A DNA stretch of 7,196 bases, from assembly GCA_038259365.1 (NCBI GenBank), contig JBBSOW010000143.1, positions 1 to 7,196 of the forward strand, given 5' to 3'. The stretch is from JBBSOW01 sp038259365 (lineage in GTDB: Bacteria > Actinomycetota > Actinomycetes > Propionibacteriales > Propionibacteriaceae). Of the stretch, positions 1 to 5,102 are shown piece by piece (within the stretch, counting starts at the first letter, position 1; each line of letters begins with the position of its first letter). Under the pieces are notes generated by a model that worked only from the letters and a program-made list of their open reading frames with translations, searched no databases and had not been told where the DNA came from. The position numbers and the translations under genes were made by a program.

Positions 1-282
1 CGCGTACAGCCAGGCGGGACGGCCGCGCCCGTGGGGTGCGGCGCGGTGGCGGCGCACCATCCCCTGCTCCACCAGCGCGTCGAGGTGTTCGCGAAGGGTG
101 TTGGCGTGGAGTCCGGTGGCCGCGGTCAGCGCGTTGATGGTGGCCGGGGCCGCTAGGTTTTCCAGACGCTCCAGCAGCGCGGCCCGGGATTGCGACAGCG
201 AGTGGCCAGGGTGGCGTCGCAGCGTCGGCTGCGGCCCGAGGCGATCCTGGGCCCTAGGTTCGGCGGGCGGGTTGTTTTCCAC
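1..282 (-). CDS. Winged helix-turn-helix transcriptional regulator (N-terminal part, cut by window edge)
   Basis: Reading the minus strand from a GTG at 282 gives 94 uninterrupted codons that run off the left edge, so the C-terminus is missing. Residues 1-30 are a polar, proline- and arginine-rich leader. Residues 33-80 read as a winged-helix DNA-binding domain: a first helix (SRAALLERLENL), a second helix (INALTAATGL, residues 49-58), and a recognition helix containing HANTLREHLDALVEQGMV (59-76). The wing carries GRGRPAWLY (85-93). This arrangement is typical of ArsR/MarR-like actinobacterial regulators. The start is chosen because a TANNNT -10 element lies 6 nt upstream, fitting a leaderless mRNA. 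The gene is transcribed away from the 202-residue protein at 475, so it may control itself and that gene; this is inference. The ligand-binding part is not in the window, so the effector cannot be guessed. Confidence 0.75.
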   Translation of the reverse strand, partial: MENNPPAEPRAQDRLGPQPTLRRHPGHSLSQSRAALLERLENLAAPATINALTAATGLHANTLREHLDALVEQGMVRRHRAAPHGRGRPAWLYA

Positions 283-288
283 GGAACC

Positions 289-317
289 AGTGTAGTTAAA
301 CCGCGGACGTATCGAAA
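289..317 (-). promoter_or_regulatory. Candidate leaderless promoter of the HTH regulator
   Basis: On the minus strand a -10 element TACACT (289-294) sits 6 nt before the GTG start at 282, placing the transcription start at or within a base of the start codon. A weak -35 (TTTCGA, 312-317) lies 17 nt upstream. No Shine-Dalgarno sequence precedes the GTG. Leaderless mRNAs are common in Actinobacteria. The -10 is good, but the -35 matches the consensus at only about half its positions. Confidence 0.4.
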
Positions 318-327
318 TCCGGCAGAC

Positions 328-388
328 GGCGGCCGGCGGCCGGCGGCGGGCGGCGGGCGGCGGGCGGCGGCCGGCGGCGGGCGGCCGG
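328..388. repeat. GC-only heptanucleotide tandem repeat, GGCGGCS
   Basis: Sixty-one consecutive bases contain only G and C and resolve into eight copies of a 7-bp unit (GGCGGCC or GGCGGCG). The copies start at 328, 335, 342, 349, 356, 366, 373 and 380. A 3-nt partial unit at 363-365 shifts the phase once. The repeat lies in the spacer between the divergent regulator and the 202-residue gene, outside both candidate promoters. Such a tract is prone to slippage, so copy number may vary between strains. The G-runs are mostly two or three long, so quadruplex formation is possible but not obvious. Confidence 0.85.
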
Positions 389-436
389 TGAGAAGCGAAA
401 AACCGCAACCGATGAGCAGTCCATAATGCCGGCTCG

Positions 437-466
437 TTTTCACCCAGGGCACGGTAGTCGTAGGGT
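437..466 (+). promoter_or_regulatory. Candidate leaderless promoter of the 202-residue gene
   Basis: A -10 element TAGGGT (461-466, fitting TANNNT) lies 8 nt before the ATG at 475. A -35-like TTTTCA (437-442, four of six consensus positions) lies 18 nt further upstream. Transcription would start at or 1-2 nt before the ATG. Read instead as a ribosome-binding site, the AGGG at 462-465 would sit 9 nt from the ATG, which is possible but weak. The two readings cannot be separated from sequence alone. Confidence 0.35.
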
Positions 467-474
467 CGAGCACC

Positions 475-1083
475 ATGAACCCCGCCGAGCCCGGCCTCTT
501 CGAGTTGCCCGACCCCGAGCCGCAGGCGCCTCCCCCGCGCCCCAAGCGCGGGAGGAACCGCGAGACGTGGGCCCTCACCGCTGCCGCTGAGGTTTCGATC
601 ATCGACGCAGCGGCGGTGGACAAAGCCGCGGCGCGAGCTGAGGCGACCACGGTGATGATCGGTTCGAGCGCCCGCTCGGTTGTCGAGGACCCATCACTCG
701 AAGATGCGGGGGCTAATCCCGCCGCCCGCGCATTGGACCAACTCGCCGGGCTGATCTGGCCCACCGATGGCCTGGAGGCGCTCATGGAAGCCGATGCGTT
801 CCGAATCGTCTCCCTGGAAAGCGAGGTGGTGGGCGAGTCCGCCGACCGGGGTACAGCCACCTGGACGATCACGGTCAAGCTCACCCACGTCGACCGGCTA
901 CGGGGCCTGGCAACCCAAGCACACCCCGATGAGGCCGCGCTCATCGCGGACAACCTCGCACTCGCTTGGCAACGAGCAGCGGACCCGTTCGCGCCGCTCC
1001 GCTCCATCCCCGGGATCACCTGGCGGCCGGTAAGTGTTGACGTGGTACACCTGCCCGTCCGAACTGCTGCAGGGACCCGCTGA
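475..1083 (+). CDS. Conserved-looking hypothetical protein of 202 residues, function unknown
   Basis: I do not recognise a characterised family. The protein opens with a proline-rich, probably disordered and acidic segment (1-21) followed by a basic patch PRPKRGRNRE (21-30). Residues 33-58 look like an alanine-rich strand/helix. Residues 84-110 are helical with an IWPTDGLEALMEADAF stretch, and residues 127-137 look like a beta strand (TATWTITVKL). Residues 138-170 are helical (histidine and arginine followed by an alanine-rich helix), and the tail ends in WRPVSVDVVHLP. There are no cysteines, no signal peptide and no membrane segment, so it is probably a cytosolic single-domain protein. Regular codon structure with high third-position GC supports it as a real gene. 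It is divergent from the HTH regulator and convergent with tRNA-Ala, and a candidate leaderless promoter lies just upstream. A DNA- or RNA-contacting role via the basic patch is speculation. Confidence 0.75.
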   Translation: MNPAEPGLFELPDPEPQAPPPRPKRGRNRETWALTAAAEVSIIDAAAVDKAAARAEATTVMIGSSARSVVEDPSLEDAGANPAARALDQLAGLIWPTDGLEALMEADAFRIVSLESEVVGESADRGTATWTITVKLTHVDRLRGLATQAHPDEAALIADNLALAWQRAADPFAPLRSIPGITWRPVSVDVVHLPVRTAAGTR

Positions 1084-1216
1084 CACCCTCGACGTCCAAT
1101 GAGCCACTGCACCCGGCGATCCAGACGCTCCGGCACCCACCACGCTGGTTGAGCGGAGCTTCCCAGCCCGGTGGACAGCGGCGCCCGGGGCAGGTCGCAT
1201 CCGCACTCGGGGGCGC

Positions 1217-1253
1217 AAAAAAATAACCTGCCCCCATTCGAGCGGGACAGGTT
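1217..1253 (-). terminator. Intrinsic terminator of tRNA-Ala, possibly bidirectional
   Basis: On the minus strand a 10-bp stem (1244-1253 paired with 1225-1234, including one G-U pair) with a short loop is followed by ATTTTTTT (1217-1224). This is a classic rho-independent terminator starting about 22 nt beyond the tRNA 3' end. On the plus strand the same stem is followed by only four T (1252-1255, the first two in the stem). It could therefore weakly stop transcription arriving from the convergent 202-residue gene as well. Confidence 0.85.
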
Positions 1254-1274
1254 TTCGAATCATTCCAACGTACG

Positions 1275-1347
1275 TGGAGCTAAGGGGATTCGAACCCCTG
1301 ACCTCTTCCATGCCATGGAAGCGCGCTACCAACTGCGCCATAGCCCC
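1275..1347 (-). tRNA. tRNA-Ala, anticodon GGC
   Basis: The 73 nt fold as a complete cloverleaf. The acceptor strand GGGGCTA (1341-1347) pairs with TAGCTCC and includes the G3-U70 pair that is the alanine identity element. The D arm is GCGC-AGTTGGTA-GCGC. The anticodon stem CTTCC/GGAAG encloses the loop ATGGCAT, putting anticodon GGC at 1312-1314, which reads GCC and GCU alanine codons. The variable loop is AGGTC and the T arm is AGGGG-TTCGAAT-CCCCT. The discriminator is A at 1275. The following bases are CG rather than CCA, so the CCA end must be added by nucleotidyltransferase. The gene has its own promoter and terminator. No second copy of its 3' end occurs in the window, so nothing here suggests an integrated element. 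Confidence 0.97.
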
Positions 1348-1370
1348 GTGCGTCTGTGAGGACGTCCGAA

Positions 1371-1400
1371 ACTATAACGCAGGGTGGACGGGCGCGCGAA
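1371..1400 (-). promoter_or_regulatory. Promoter of tRNA-Ala
   Basis: A near-perfect -10 hexamer TATAGT (1371-1376, minus strand) lies 23 nt upstream of the tRNA 5' end. A weak -35 TTCGCG (1395-1400) lies 18 nt before it. Transcription would begin near 1364, giving a 5' leader of about 15-18 nt for RNase P to remove. The AT-rich hexamer stands out against a GC-rich background. Its position between the decarboxylase stop and the tRNA argues that the tRNA is transcribed independently. Confidence 0.6.
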
Positions 1401-1492
1401 TCGACGAGAATGCCATGGGGGTGACCTCGAGGCCGTCGGACCGGGTTCCTCGGAGGTTGGGAAGCGGACTGCCTCCCCAGTCGACGCAATCG

Positions 1493-2965
1493 CTAGCGCG
1501 GTGAGATCTCAAGCTGGTTGACCAACCGTTGCCCTATCGAGGTGACCACCTTCACCAGGTGCTCGAAATCGGCGTCGATGCTGCGGTGGTTGACGATGGC
1601 ACATCTCAATACGGTGCGGCCCTGCAAGGTGGTGCTGGACAACACCGCCTCGCCGGACTCCTGCAGGCGCATCAGCAGCTCGGCGTTGAGCTCGTCGAGC
1701 GTTTCGGGGCCGAGGCCATGGGAGTGATACCGGAAGCAGACGATGTTCAGCGCCACCGGGGCGCACAGTTCCAGCTCAGGGTGCCGCTCCACCAACCGAG
1801 CCAGTAGGGCGGCCTGCGCCACGTTGCGCTCGATCACCGCGGCGTAGGTCTCGACGCCGTGGGTCAGCAGCTCCATCCACACCTTGAGGGCCGAGAAGCC
1901 GCGCGAGAGTTCGATGCCGTAATCGCTGGACCACCACGGTTCGGCGGTAATGCCACGCTCGCCGTGAGTCAGATACGCAGGTGTCAGGGCGAAGGCCCGC
2001 CGATGGACCTCCGCGTTGCGCACCAGCACGCAGCCCGCTCCGTAGGGCAGGCTCATCCACTTGTGCAGATCGAAGGCGAGCGAATCGGCCCGGGCCAATC
2101 CACGCACACGCCCCCGCAGCCGGGGACTGATCTGGGCCAGCGCCCCGAACGCGCCGTCGACGTGGAACCACAGCCCGAACTCCTCGGCCACATCGGCCAG
2201 CCCGTCCAGGGGATCGATGGCGCCGGTGTTCACCGTTCCCGCGGTACCGATCACGGCCATCGGACGCTGGCCCTGTTGCAGGTCTTCTCGGATGGCCGAA
2301 CGCAGCGCCCCGACGTCGATGCGGTACTCGGCGTCCACCGGTATTCGGCGCAGCTGGCGGTTACCCAGTCCCAGCATCTCCACCGCCCGCTGATTGCAGG
2401 AGTGGACTTCGGTGGAGGCGTAGACCAGATGACGTACGCCATCGTCGACGCCGGTTTCGCGCACGTCGTCCCCGACCCGTCGGAAGTGGGCGTCGCGGGC
2501 CACTGTCAGCGCCAGCAGGTTGGCCATGCTCGCACCGCTCACCAACACCCCGCTCGTGTGCGGCGCGAACCCCAGCATCTCGGCGCACCACGCGATGACC
2601 TGGCGCTCCACCAGCACGGGCGACTGATGAAAGCCACCGGCGTTGGGATTCAGGGCCGCCGCGAGTAACTCGGCCAGCGCCCCCGAGGGAGTGCCGCTGC
2701 CAATCACCCAACCCCAAAAACGAGGGTGGATGTTGCCCACCGGGTAGGGGCGCACATCGCGCTCGAAGGCAGCATAAGCGGCCGCCATGCCCAAACCTTG
2801 CCGCGGGAGAGGGGCGTCGAAGCGTGCCGTGACGTCGGCGGGAGGAGCTCGCCAGACCGGCCGTTCCCGGACGCCCTCTAAGTGGTCCAGGGTGTCGTCG
2901 AGCATCCGGTGTCCGAGGCTGCGCAGCGCATCCCAGTCTGTCGGGTCAAGCGACGGTTCCCCCAT
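1493..2965 (-). CDS. Group II pyridoxal-phosphate-dependent amino-acid decarboxylase
   Basis: This 490-residue cytosolic enzyme belongs to the aromatic-L-amino-acid/glutamate decarboxylase fold family, near the usual 470-500 residues. It is predicted to remove the alpha-carboxyl of an amino acid to give an amine. Family landmarks appear in order: IHPRFWGWV (79-87, substrate/dimer region), VSGASMANL (142-150, cofactor phosphate region), a VHS motif whose H188 would stack on the PLP ring, and GTAGTVNTGAIDPL (240-253). HVDGAFGA follows, with D270 contacting the pyridine nitrogen, then DLHKW with K302 as the Schiff-base lysine. The flexible-loop motif PAYLTHGE retains Y331, equivalent to human DDC Y332. 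With H188 this favours true decarboxylase over aldehyde-synthase activity, by analogy. A GGGGAA ribosome-binding site lies 5 nt before the ATG. The substrate cannot be named from sequence. The gene follows the phosphatase on the same strand after 156 nt and looks like an accessory insertion beside a core operon. Confidence 0.9.
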   Translation of the reverse strand: MGEPSLDPTDWDALRSLGHRMLDDTLDHLEGVRERPVWRAPPADVTARFDAPLPRQGLGMAAAYAAFERDVRPYPVGNIHPRFWGWVIGSGTPSGALAELLAAALNPNAGGFHQSPVLVERQVIAWCAEMLGFAPHTSGVLVSGASMANLLALTVARDAHFRRVGDDVRETGVDDGVRHLVYASTEVHSCNQRAVEMLGLGNRQLRRIPVDAEYRIDVGALRSAIREDLQQGQRPMAVIGTAGTVNTGAIDPLDGLADVAEEFGLWFHVDGAFGALAQISPRLRGRVRGLARADSLAFDLHKWMSLPYGAGCVLVRNAEVHRRAFALTPAYLTHGERGITAEPWWSSDYGIELSRGFSALKVWMELLTHGVETYAAVIERNVAQAALLARLVERHPELELCAPVALNIVCFRYHSHGLGPETLDELNAELLMRLQESGEAVLSSTTLQGRTVLRCAIVNHRSIDADFEHLVKVVTSIGQRLVNQLEISPR

Positions 2966-2996
2966 GAGTCTTCCCCAGTGCCTCGCGAGCCCCTTC

Positions 2997-3002
2997 AGGG
3001 TA
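2997..3002 (-). promoter_or_regulatory. Possible -10 element upstream of the decarboxylase
   Basis: TACCCT on the minus strand fits TANNNT and would start a transcript with a leader of about 25 nt ahead of the decarboxylase ATG. That leader would include its ribosome-binding site. No convincing -35 is present at 16-18 nt. Just upstream (3017-3034) a short hairpin CCGGC-AGTA-GCCGG may form, without a following T tract. The gene may alternatively be read through from the phosphatase. Confidence 0.25.
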
Positions 3003-3075
3003 CGCCACGGGGTCAGAACCGGCTACTGCCGGCCACGATCGCCCCCTGCAGCCGCCACGCGGCGCCGGGTCGGGG

Positions 3076-3123
3076 ACGTCAGGACAATCGGTCGGCCCTA
3101 CGTCAGGACAATCGATCGGCCCT
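3076..3123. repeat. Two tandem 24-bp direct repeats at the phosphatase stop codon
   Basis: Bases 3076-3099 and 3100-3123 are identical except for one position (G at 3091 versus A at 3115). Each copy contains an imperfect dyad, AGGAC-N9-GCCCT on the plus strand. The second copy overlaps the last bases of the histidine phosphatase gene, whose TAG stop lies at 3122-3124. The pair lies about 110 nt upstream of the decarboxylase ATG. It could be a paired operator or the unit of a dispersed repeat family; the sequence does not decide. Confidence 0.85.
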
Positions 3124-3787
3124 ACTGCGCGGCCAGGGAGAGTTCCCTGGTCTGGGCGGCACCGGTTGAGTGCGGTTCGGCCAGCAGGTTGTACCCGCTC
3201 AGCCGCCACGCCCCGCTGCGGCTGCGATCCAAGACGACCCAGCCGCAGTTGTCGACGCCGCCGAAGATCCGCGCGGTCTTCAGGTCCAGACCGAAGAAGG
3301 CCGCCACGCCGACGCGGATGGCGAGCCCGTGCATCGTCACCACGATCACGTCGGAGTCCTCGCCATCGGCCGCCACGTCGTGCAGCGCGGCGGCGATGCG
3401 CTTCCCCACCTCGGCGGTCGATTCGCCGGTCTCTCCGCGGCGGCTGTCTTGGCCGTCGGCCTCGCGCGTCAAGAAGTCGGGGTCCAGCTTGAGCACCTCG
3501 TCGAGGCGCAACCCCTCCCACTCCCCGACGTGGATCTCACGGAAGCGCGGAACGCTTTCCACGGGCAGCCCGGTCAGCGTCGCCAGCTCACGCGCGGTCT
3601 GTTGGGCCCGGTGCAGGTCCGAGGCGATCAGCCGCGTCGGCCGGTAACCGGCCACCGCCGGGGCGGCGTCGCGGGCCTGCCGCAGCCCCAACTCGTTCAG
3701 CGGGATGTCCGCTTGGCCCTGGAACCGGCCGGTGAGGTTCCATTCGGTCTGGCCGTGGCGCCACAGGATGAGCTTGCGCGCGGTCAC
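3122..3787 (-). CDS. Histidine phosphatase family protein (GpgP-like, phosphoglycerate mutase superfamily)
   Basis: This 221-residue cytosolic enzyme hydrolyses a phosphate ester through a phosphohistidine intermediate. The signature LILWRHGQTEWN (6-17) supplies R10 and the nucleophile H11. SDLHRAQQTA (56-65) supplies the second phosphate-binding arginine R60. REIHVGEWEG (83-92) contains the likely general acid E84, and VVTMHGLAIRV (149-159) supplies H153. Length and segments such as QGQAD and GGVDNCGW resemble mycobacterial glucosyl-3-phosphoglycerate phosphatase GpgP, which also follows rsfS. That enzyme acts in methylglucose lipopolysaccharide synthesis. The substrate here is inferred, since many paralogues share this fold. 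The start is a GTG whose GTGA overlaps the rsfS stop by 4 nt, with no clear ribosome-binding site, so translation is probably coupled. The stop codon falls at the start of a 24-bp tandem repeat. Confidence 0.88.
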   Translation of the reverse strand: MTARKLILWRHGQTEWNLTGRFQGQADIPLNELGLRQARDAAPAVAGYRPTRLIASDLHRAQQTARELATLTGLPVESVPRFREIHVGEWEGLRLDEVLKLDPDFLTREADGQDSRRGETGESTAEVGKRIAAALHDVAADGEDSDVIVVTMHGLAIRVGVAAFFGLDLKTARIFGGVDNCGWVVLDRSRSGAWRLSGYNLLAEPHSTGAAQTRELSLAAQ

Positions 3788-4224
3788 TGAGGAGCGAATT
3801 CTGTCTCGCCGAGGTCGTCTTGTCGCGCTTGATCGCCTACCTCATCGGTTCGCCGGATGCTCGCCGGATCGAGGCCCAACTCGATCTCGGGGCAGTCCCC
3901 CCACAGCCGCTCGAGCGCGTACAGGGTCCGCTCCTCGCTGTGTTGTACGTGGACAACGATCTCGAGGAAGTCCAACAGCACCCAGCGGCGCTCCCGGTCG
4001 CCCTCGCGGCGCACAGGCATGGCATCGATTTCGCGTAGCTTCTCCTCCACGGCGTCGACGATGGCACCCACCTGGCGCTCGTTGGTGGCGCTCACCAGCA
4101 CGAAGACGTCGGTGATCACCAGCTGATCGGAGACGTCGTAGGCGACGATGTCGCTGCCTTGCTTGTCGGCGGCCGATTGGGCGGCCGCCCTGGTCAACTC
4201 GAGCGCGTGCTCGGTTGCAGTCAT
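3784..4224 (-). CDS. rsfS: Ribosome silencing factor RsfS
   Basis: This is a 146-residue member of the RsfS/Iojap/DUF143 family. The family binds ribosomal protein uL14 on the 50S subunit, blocks subunit joining and lowers translation during starvation. Typical segments are present: an N-terminal helix (TATEHALELTRAAAQSAAD), SDIVAYDVSDQLVITDVFVLVSA (roughly 23-45), NERQVGAIVDAVEEKLRE, RRWVLLDFLEIVVHVQ and ERTLYALERLWGD. The C-terminal tail from about residue 118 is acidic and poorly conserved in the family. The ATG at 4224 is chosen because GAGGAG lies 4 nt upstream. An in-frame ATG at 4236 would place that site inside the gene. It lies 90 nt after nadD, the usual actinobacterial partner, and overlaps the phosphatase gene by 4 nt. 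Confidence 0.95.
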   Translation of the reverse strand: MTATEHALELTRAAAQSAADKQGSDIVAYDVSDQLVITDVFVLVSATNERQVGAIVDAVEEKLREIDAMPVRREGDRERRWVLLDFLEIVVHVQHSEERTLYALERLWGDCPEIELGLDPASIRRTDEVGDQARQDDLGETEFAPQ

Positions 4225-4228
4225 GTAT

Positions 4229-4234
4229 CTCCTC
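4229..4234 (-). promoter_or_regulatory. Strong ribosome-binding site fixing the rsfS start
   Basis: GAGGAG on the minus strand, followed by ATAC and then the ATG at 4224, is the best Shine-Dalgarno match in the window. It decides against the in-frame ATG at 4236. Confidence 0.8.
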
Positions 4235-4246
4235 ATCGGCGCGGTC

Positions 4247-4260
4247 GGCCCGTTTGGGCC
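4247..4260. other. Short perfect hairpin in the nadD-rsfS gap
   Basis: GGCCC-GTTT-GGGCC is a perfect 5-bp inverted repeat with a 4-nt loop. It sits 22 nt ahead of the rsfS start within the 90-nt gap after nadD. There is no T tract, so it is not an intrinsic terminator. It could modestly stabilise or pause the transcript. In GC-rich DNA a stem this short can also arise by chance. Confidence 0.3.
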
Positions 4261-4314
4261 ACGTGTCCGCTCTCGGTGTTGGCTCGCCTCGTATCCCGGG
4301 CCGGATCGCAGGCC

Positions 4315-4959
4315 TCAGGCGGTGTAGAGCCCGCGTTTATGAATATACTGCACGATTCCGTCCGGGACGAGATACCAGATGGGCTCCCCCGCCGTGACCC
4401 GCTCCCGGCAGGCCGTCGAGCTGATCGCGAGCGCCGGCACCTCCATGAGGGTGATCTTGTCGGCGGGCAGGTGATCCACGGCCGGGCTCTCTAGTTCCAT
4501 CCCCGGGCGAGATACCCCCACGAAGTGGGCCAGATCGAACAACTCGTCGGCTCCACGCCAGGTGAGGATCTTCGCGAGGGCGTCGGCGCCGGTGATGAAG
4601 AACAGATCGACGTCGCTGCCCCGGTCGGCACGCAAGTCCTTGAGCGTGTCGACGGTGTAGGTGTCACCCTCGCGATCTATGTCGACGCGGCTGATGGTGA
4701 ACCGGGGGTTCGAGGCCGTCGCGATAGTGGTCATCAGGTAGCGATCTTCGCTCGCCGAGACGCCGCTGCCCCTCTTCTGCCACGGCACCCCCGTCGGCAC
4801 GAAGACGACCTCGTCGAGTCGAAACCGGCTGGCCACCTCGCTGGCGGCCACCAGGTGCCCGTGATGGATCGGATCGAAGGTGCCACCCATGACGCCGAGG
4901 CGATAGCGCGCGCCGACGGGCAGGTTGGGGTTGCGCGCCAGCCCGGTTTGGGTGGTCAT
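4315..4959 (-). CDS. nadD: Nicotinate-nucleotide adenylyltransferase NadD
   Basis: This 214-residue cytosolic enzyme transfers AMP from ATP to nicotinate mononucleotide, forming nicotinate adenine dinucleotide, the penultimate step of NAD synthesis. The nucleotidyltransferase signature GGTFDPIHHGHL spans residues 25-36, with the catalytic HxGH at 33-36. Further family segments are FVPTGVPWQKR (53-63), TYTVDTLKDLR (100-110), FFITGADALAKILTW (120-134) and the C-terminal ATP-binding ISSTACRERV (179-188), here with Ala-Cys in the usual ISSTxxR slot. Length is typical once the N-terminal extension of about 20 residues before LGVMGG is counted, and that extension is common in actinobacterial copies. 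The ATG at 4959 is supported by its TGATG overlap with the upstream small gene, implying translational coupling. Confidence 0.96.
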   Translation of the reverse strand: MTTQTGLARNPNLPVGARYRLGVMGGTFDPIHHGHLVAASEVASRFRLDEVVFVPTGVPWQKRGSGVSASEDRYLMTTIATASNPRFTISRVDIDREGDTYTVDTLKDLRADRGSDVDLFFITGADALAKILTWRGADELFDLAHFVGVSRPGMELESPAVDHLPADKITLMEVPALAISSTACRERVTAGEPIWYLVPDGIVQYIHKRGLYTA

Positions 4960-5093
4960 CAGCTATGTGGGCGGTTACTACCCATGAGCGTCAGGATCAT
5001 CATGGCCCCGACCAAGACGATGATGCCGACGAGGCCGTAGCCCCACGCGGGGATGGGTAACTCGTTTTCCAGCGGCAGCAGCAACAACGACAT
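4959..5093 (-). CDS. Small single-pass membrane protein between proA and nadD
   Basis: The minus strand from the ATG at 5093 encodes 44 residues, MSLLLLPLENEL followed by PIPAWGYG, a hydrophobic segment (about residues 19-37, GYGLVGIIVLVGAMMILTL) and a short polar tail MGSNRPHS. This reads as one transmembrane helix with little soluble domain. It begins 9 nt after the proA stop, and its TGA shares one base with the nadD ATG, so it sits squarely inside the operon. From memory, short membrane proteins with a similar PxPAWxYG segment occur at this position in other actinobacteria; I could not check that here. No function is known to me. Confidence 0.8.
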   Translation of the reverse strand: MSLLLLPLENELPIPAWGYGLVGIIVLVGAMMILTLMGSNRPHS

Positions 5094-5102
5094 GCCCAGA
5101 GC

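Noticed and set aside
153..1136. Minus-strand open frame of about 327 codons crossing the repeat and the 202-residue gene.
   Set aside because: It runs through the GC heptamer repeat, overlaps the much better-supported HTH gene and the plus-strand gene, and has low-complexity Ala/Ser/Pro/Arg composition.
1275..1347. tRNA-Ala as an integration site of a mobile element.
   Set aside because: No second copy of the tRNA 3' end and no integrase gene were seen in the window.
1467..1482. Hairpin GACTG-N6-CAGTC just downstream of the decarboxylase as its terminator.
   Set aside because: The stem is only 5 bp and there is no T tract after it on the minus strand, so it is not supported as an intrinsic terminator.
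1859..2668. Plus-strand open frame antisense to the decarboxylase.
   Set aside because: The minus strand here encodes an intact decarboxylase with all catalytic motifs; the antisense frame shows no domain.
3076..3123. The 24-bp repeats as DosR-type dormancy boxes (GGAC...GGCCC resemblance).
   Set aside because: The spacing between half-sites is several bases too long for the DosR consensus, and the central bases do not match.
3076..3123. The 24-bp repeats as a minimal CRISPR array.
   Set aside because: The copies are directly adjacent with no spacer, there are only two, and no cas genes are in the window.
4225..4236. Longer rsfS start at the ATG at 4236.
   Set aside because: It would place the GAGGAG ribosome-binding site inside the coding sequence; the ATG at 4224 has ideal spacing.
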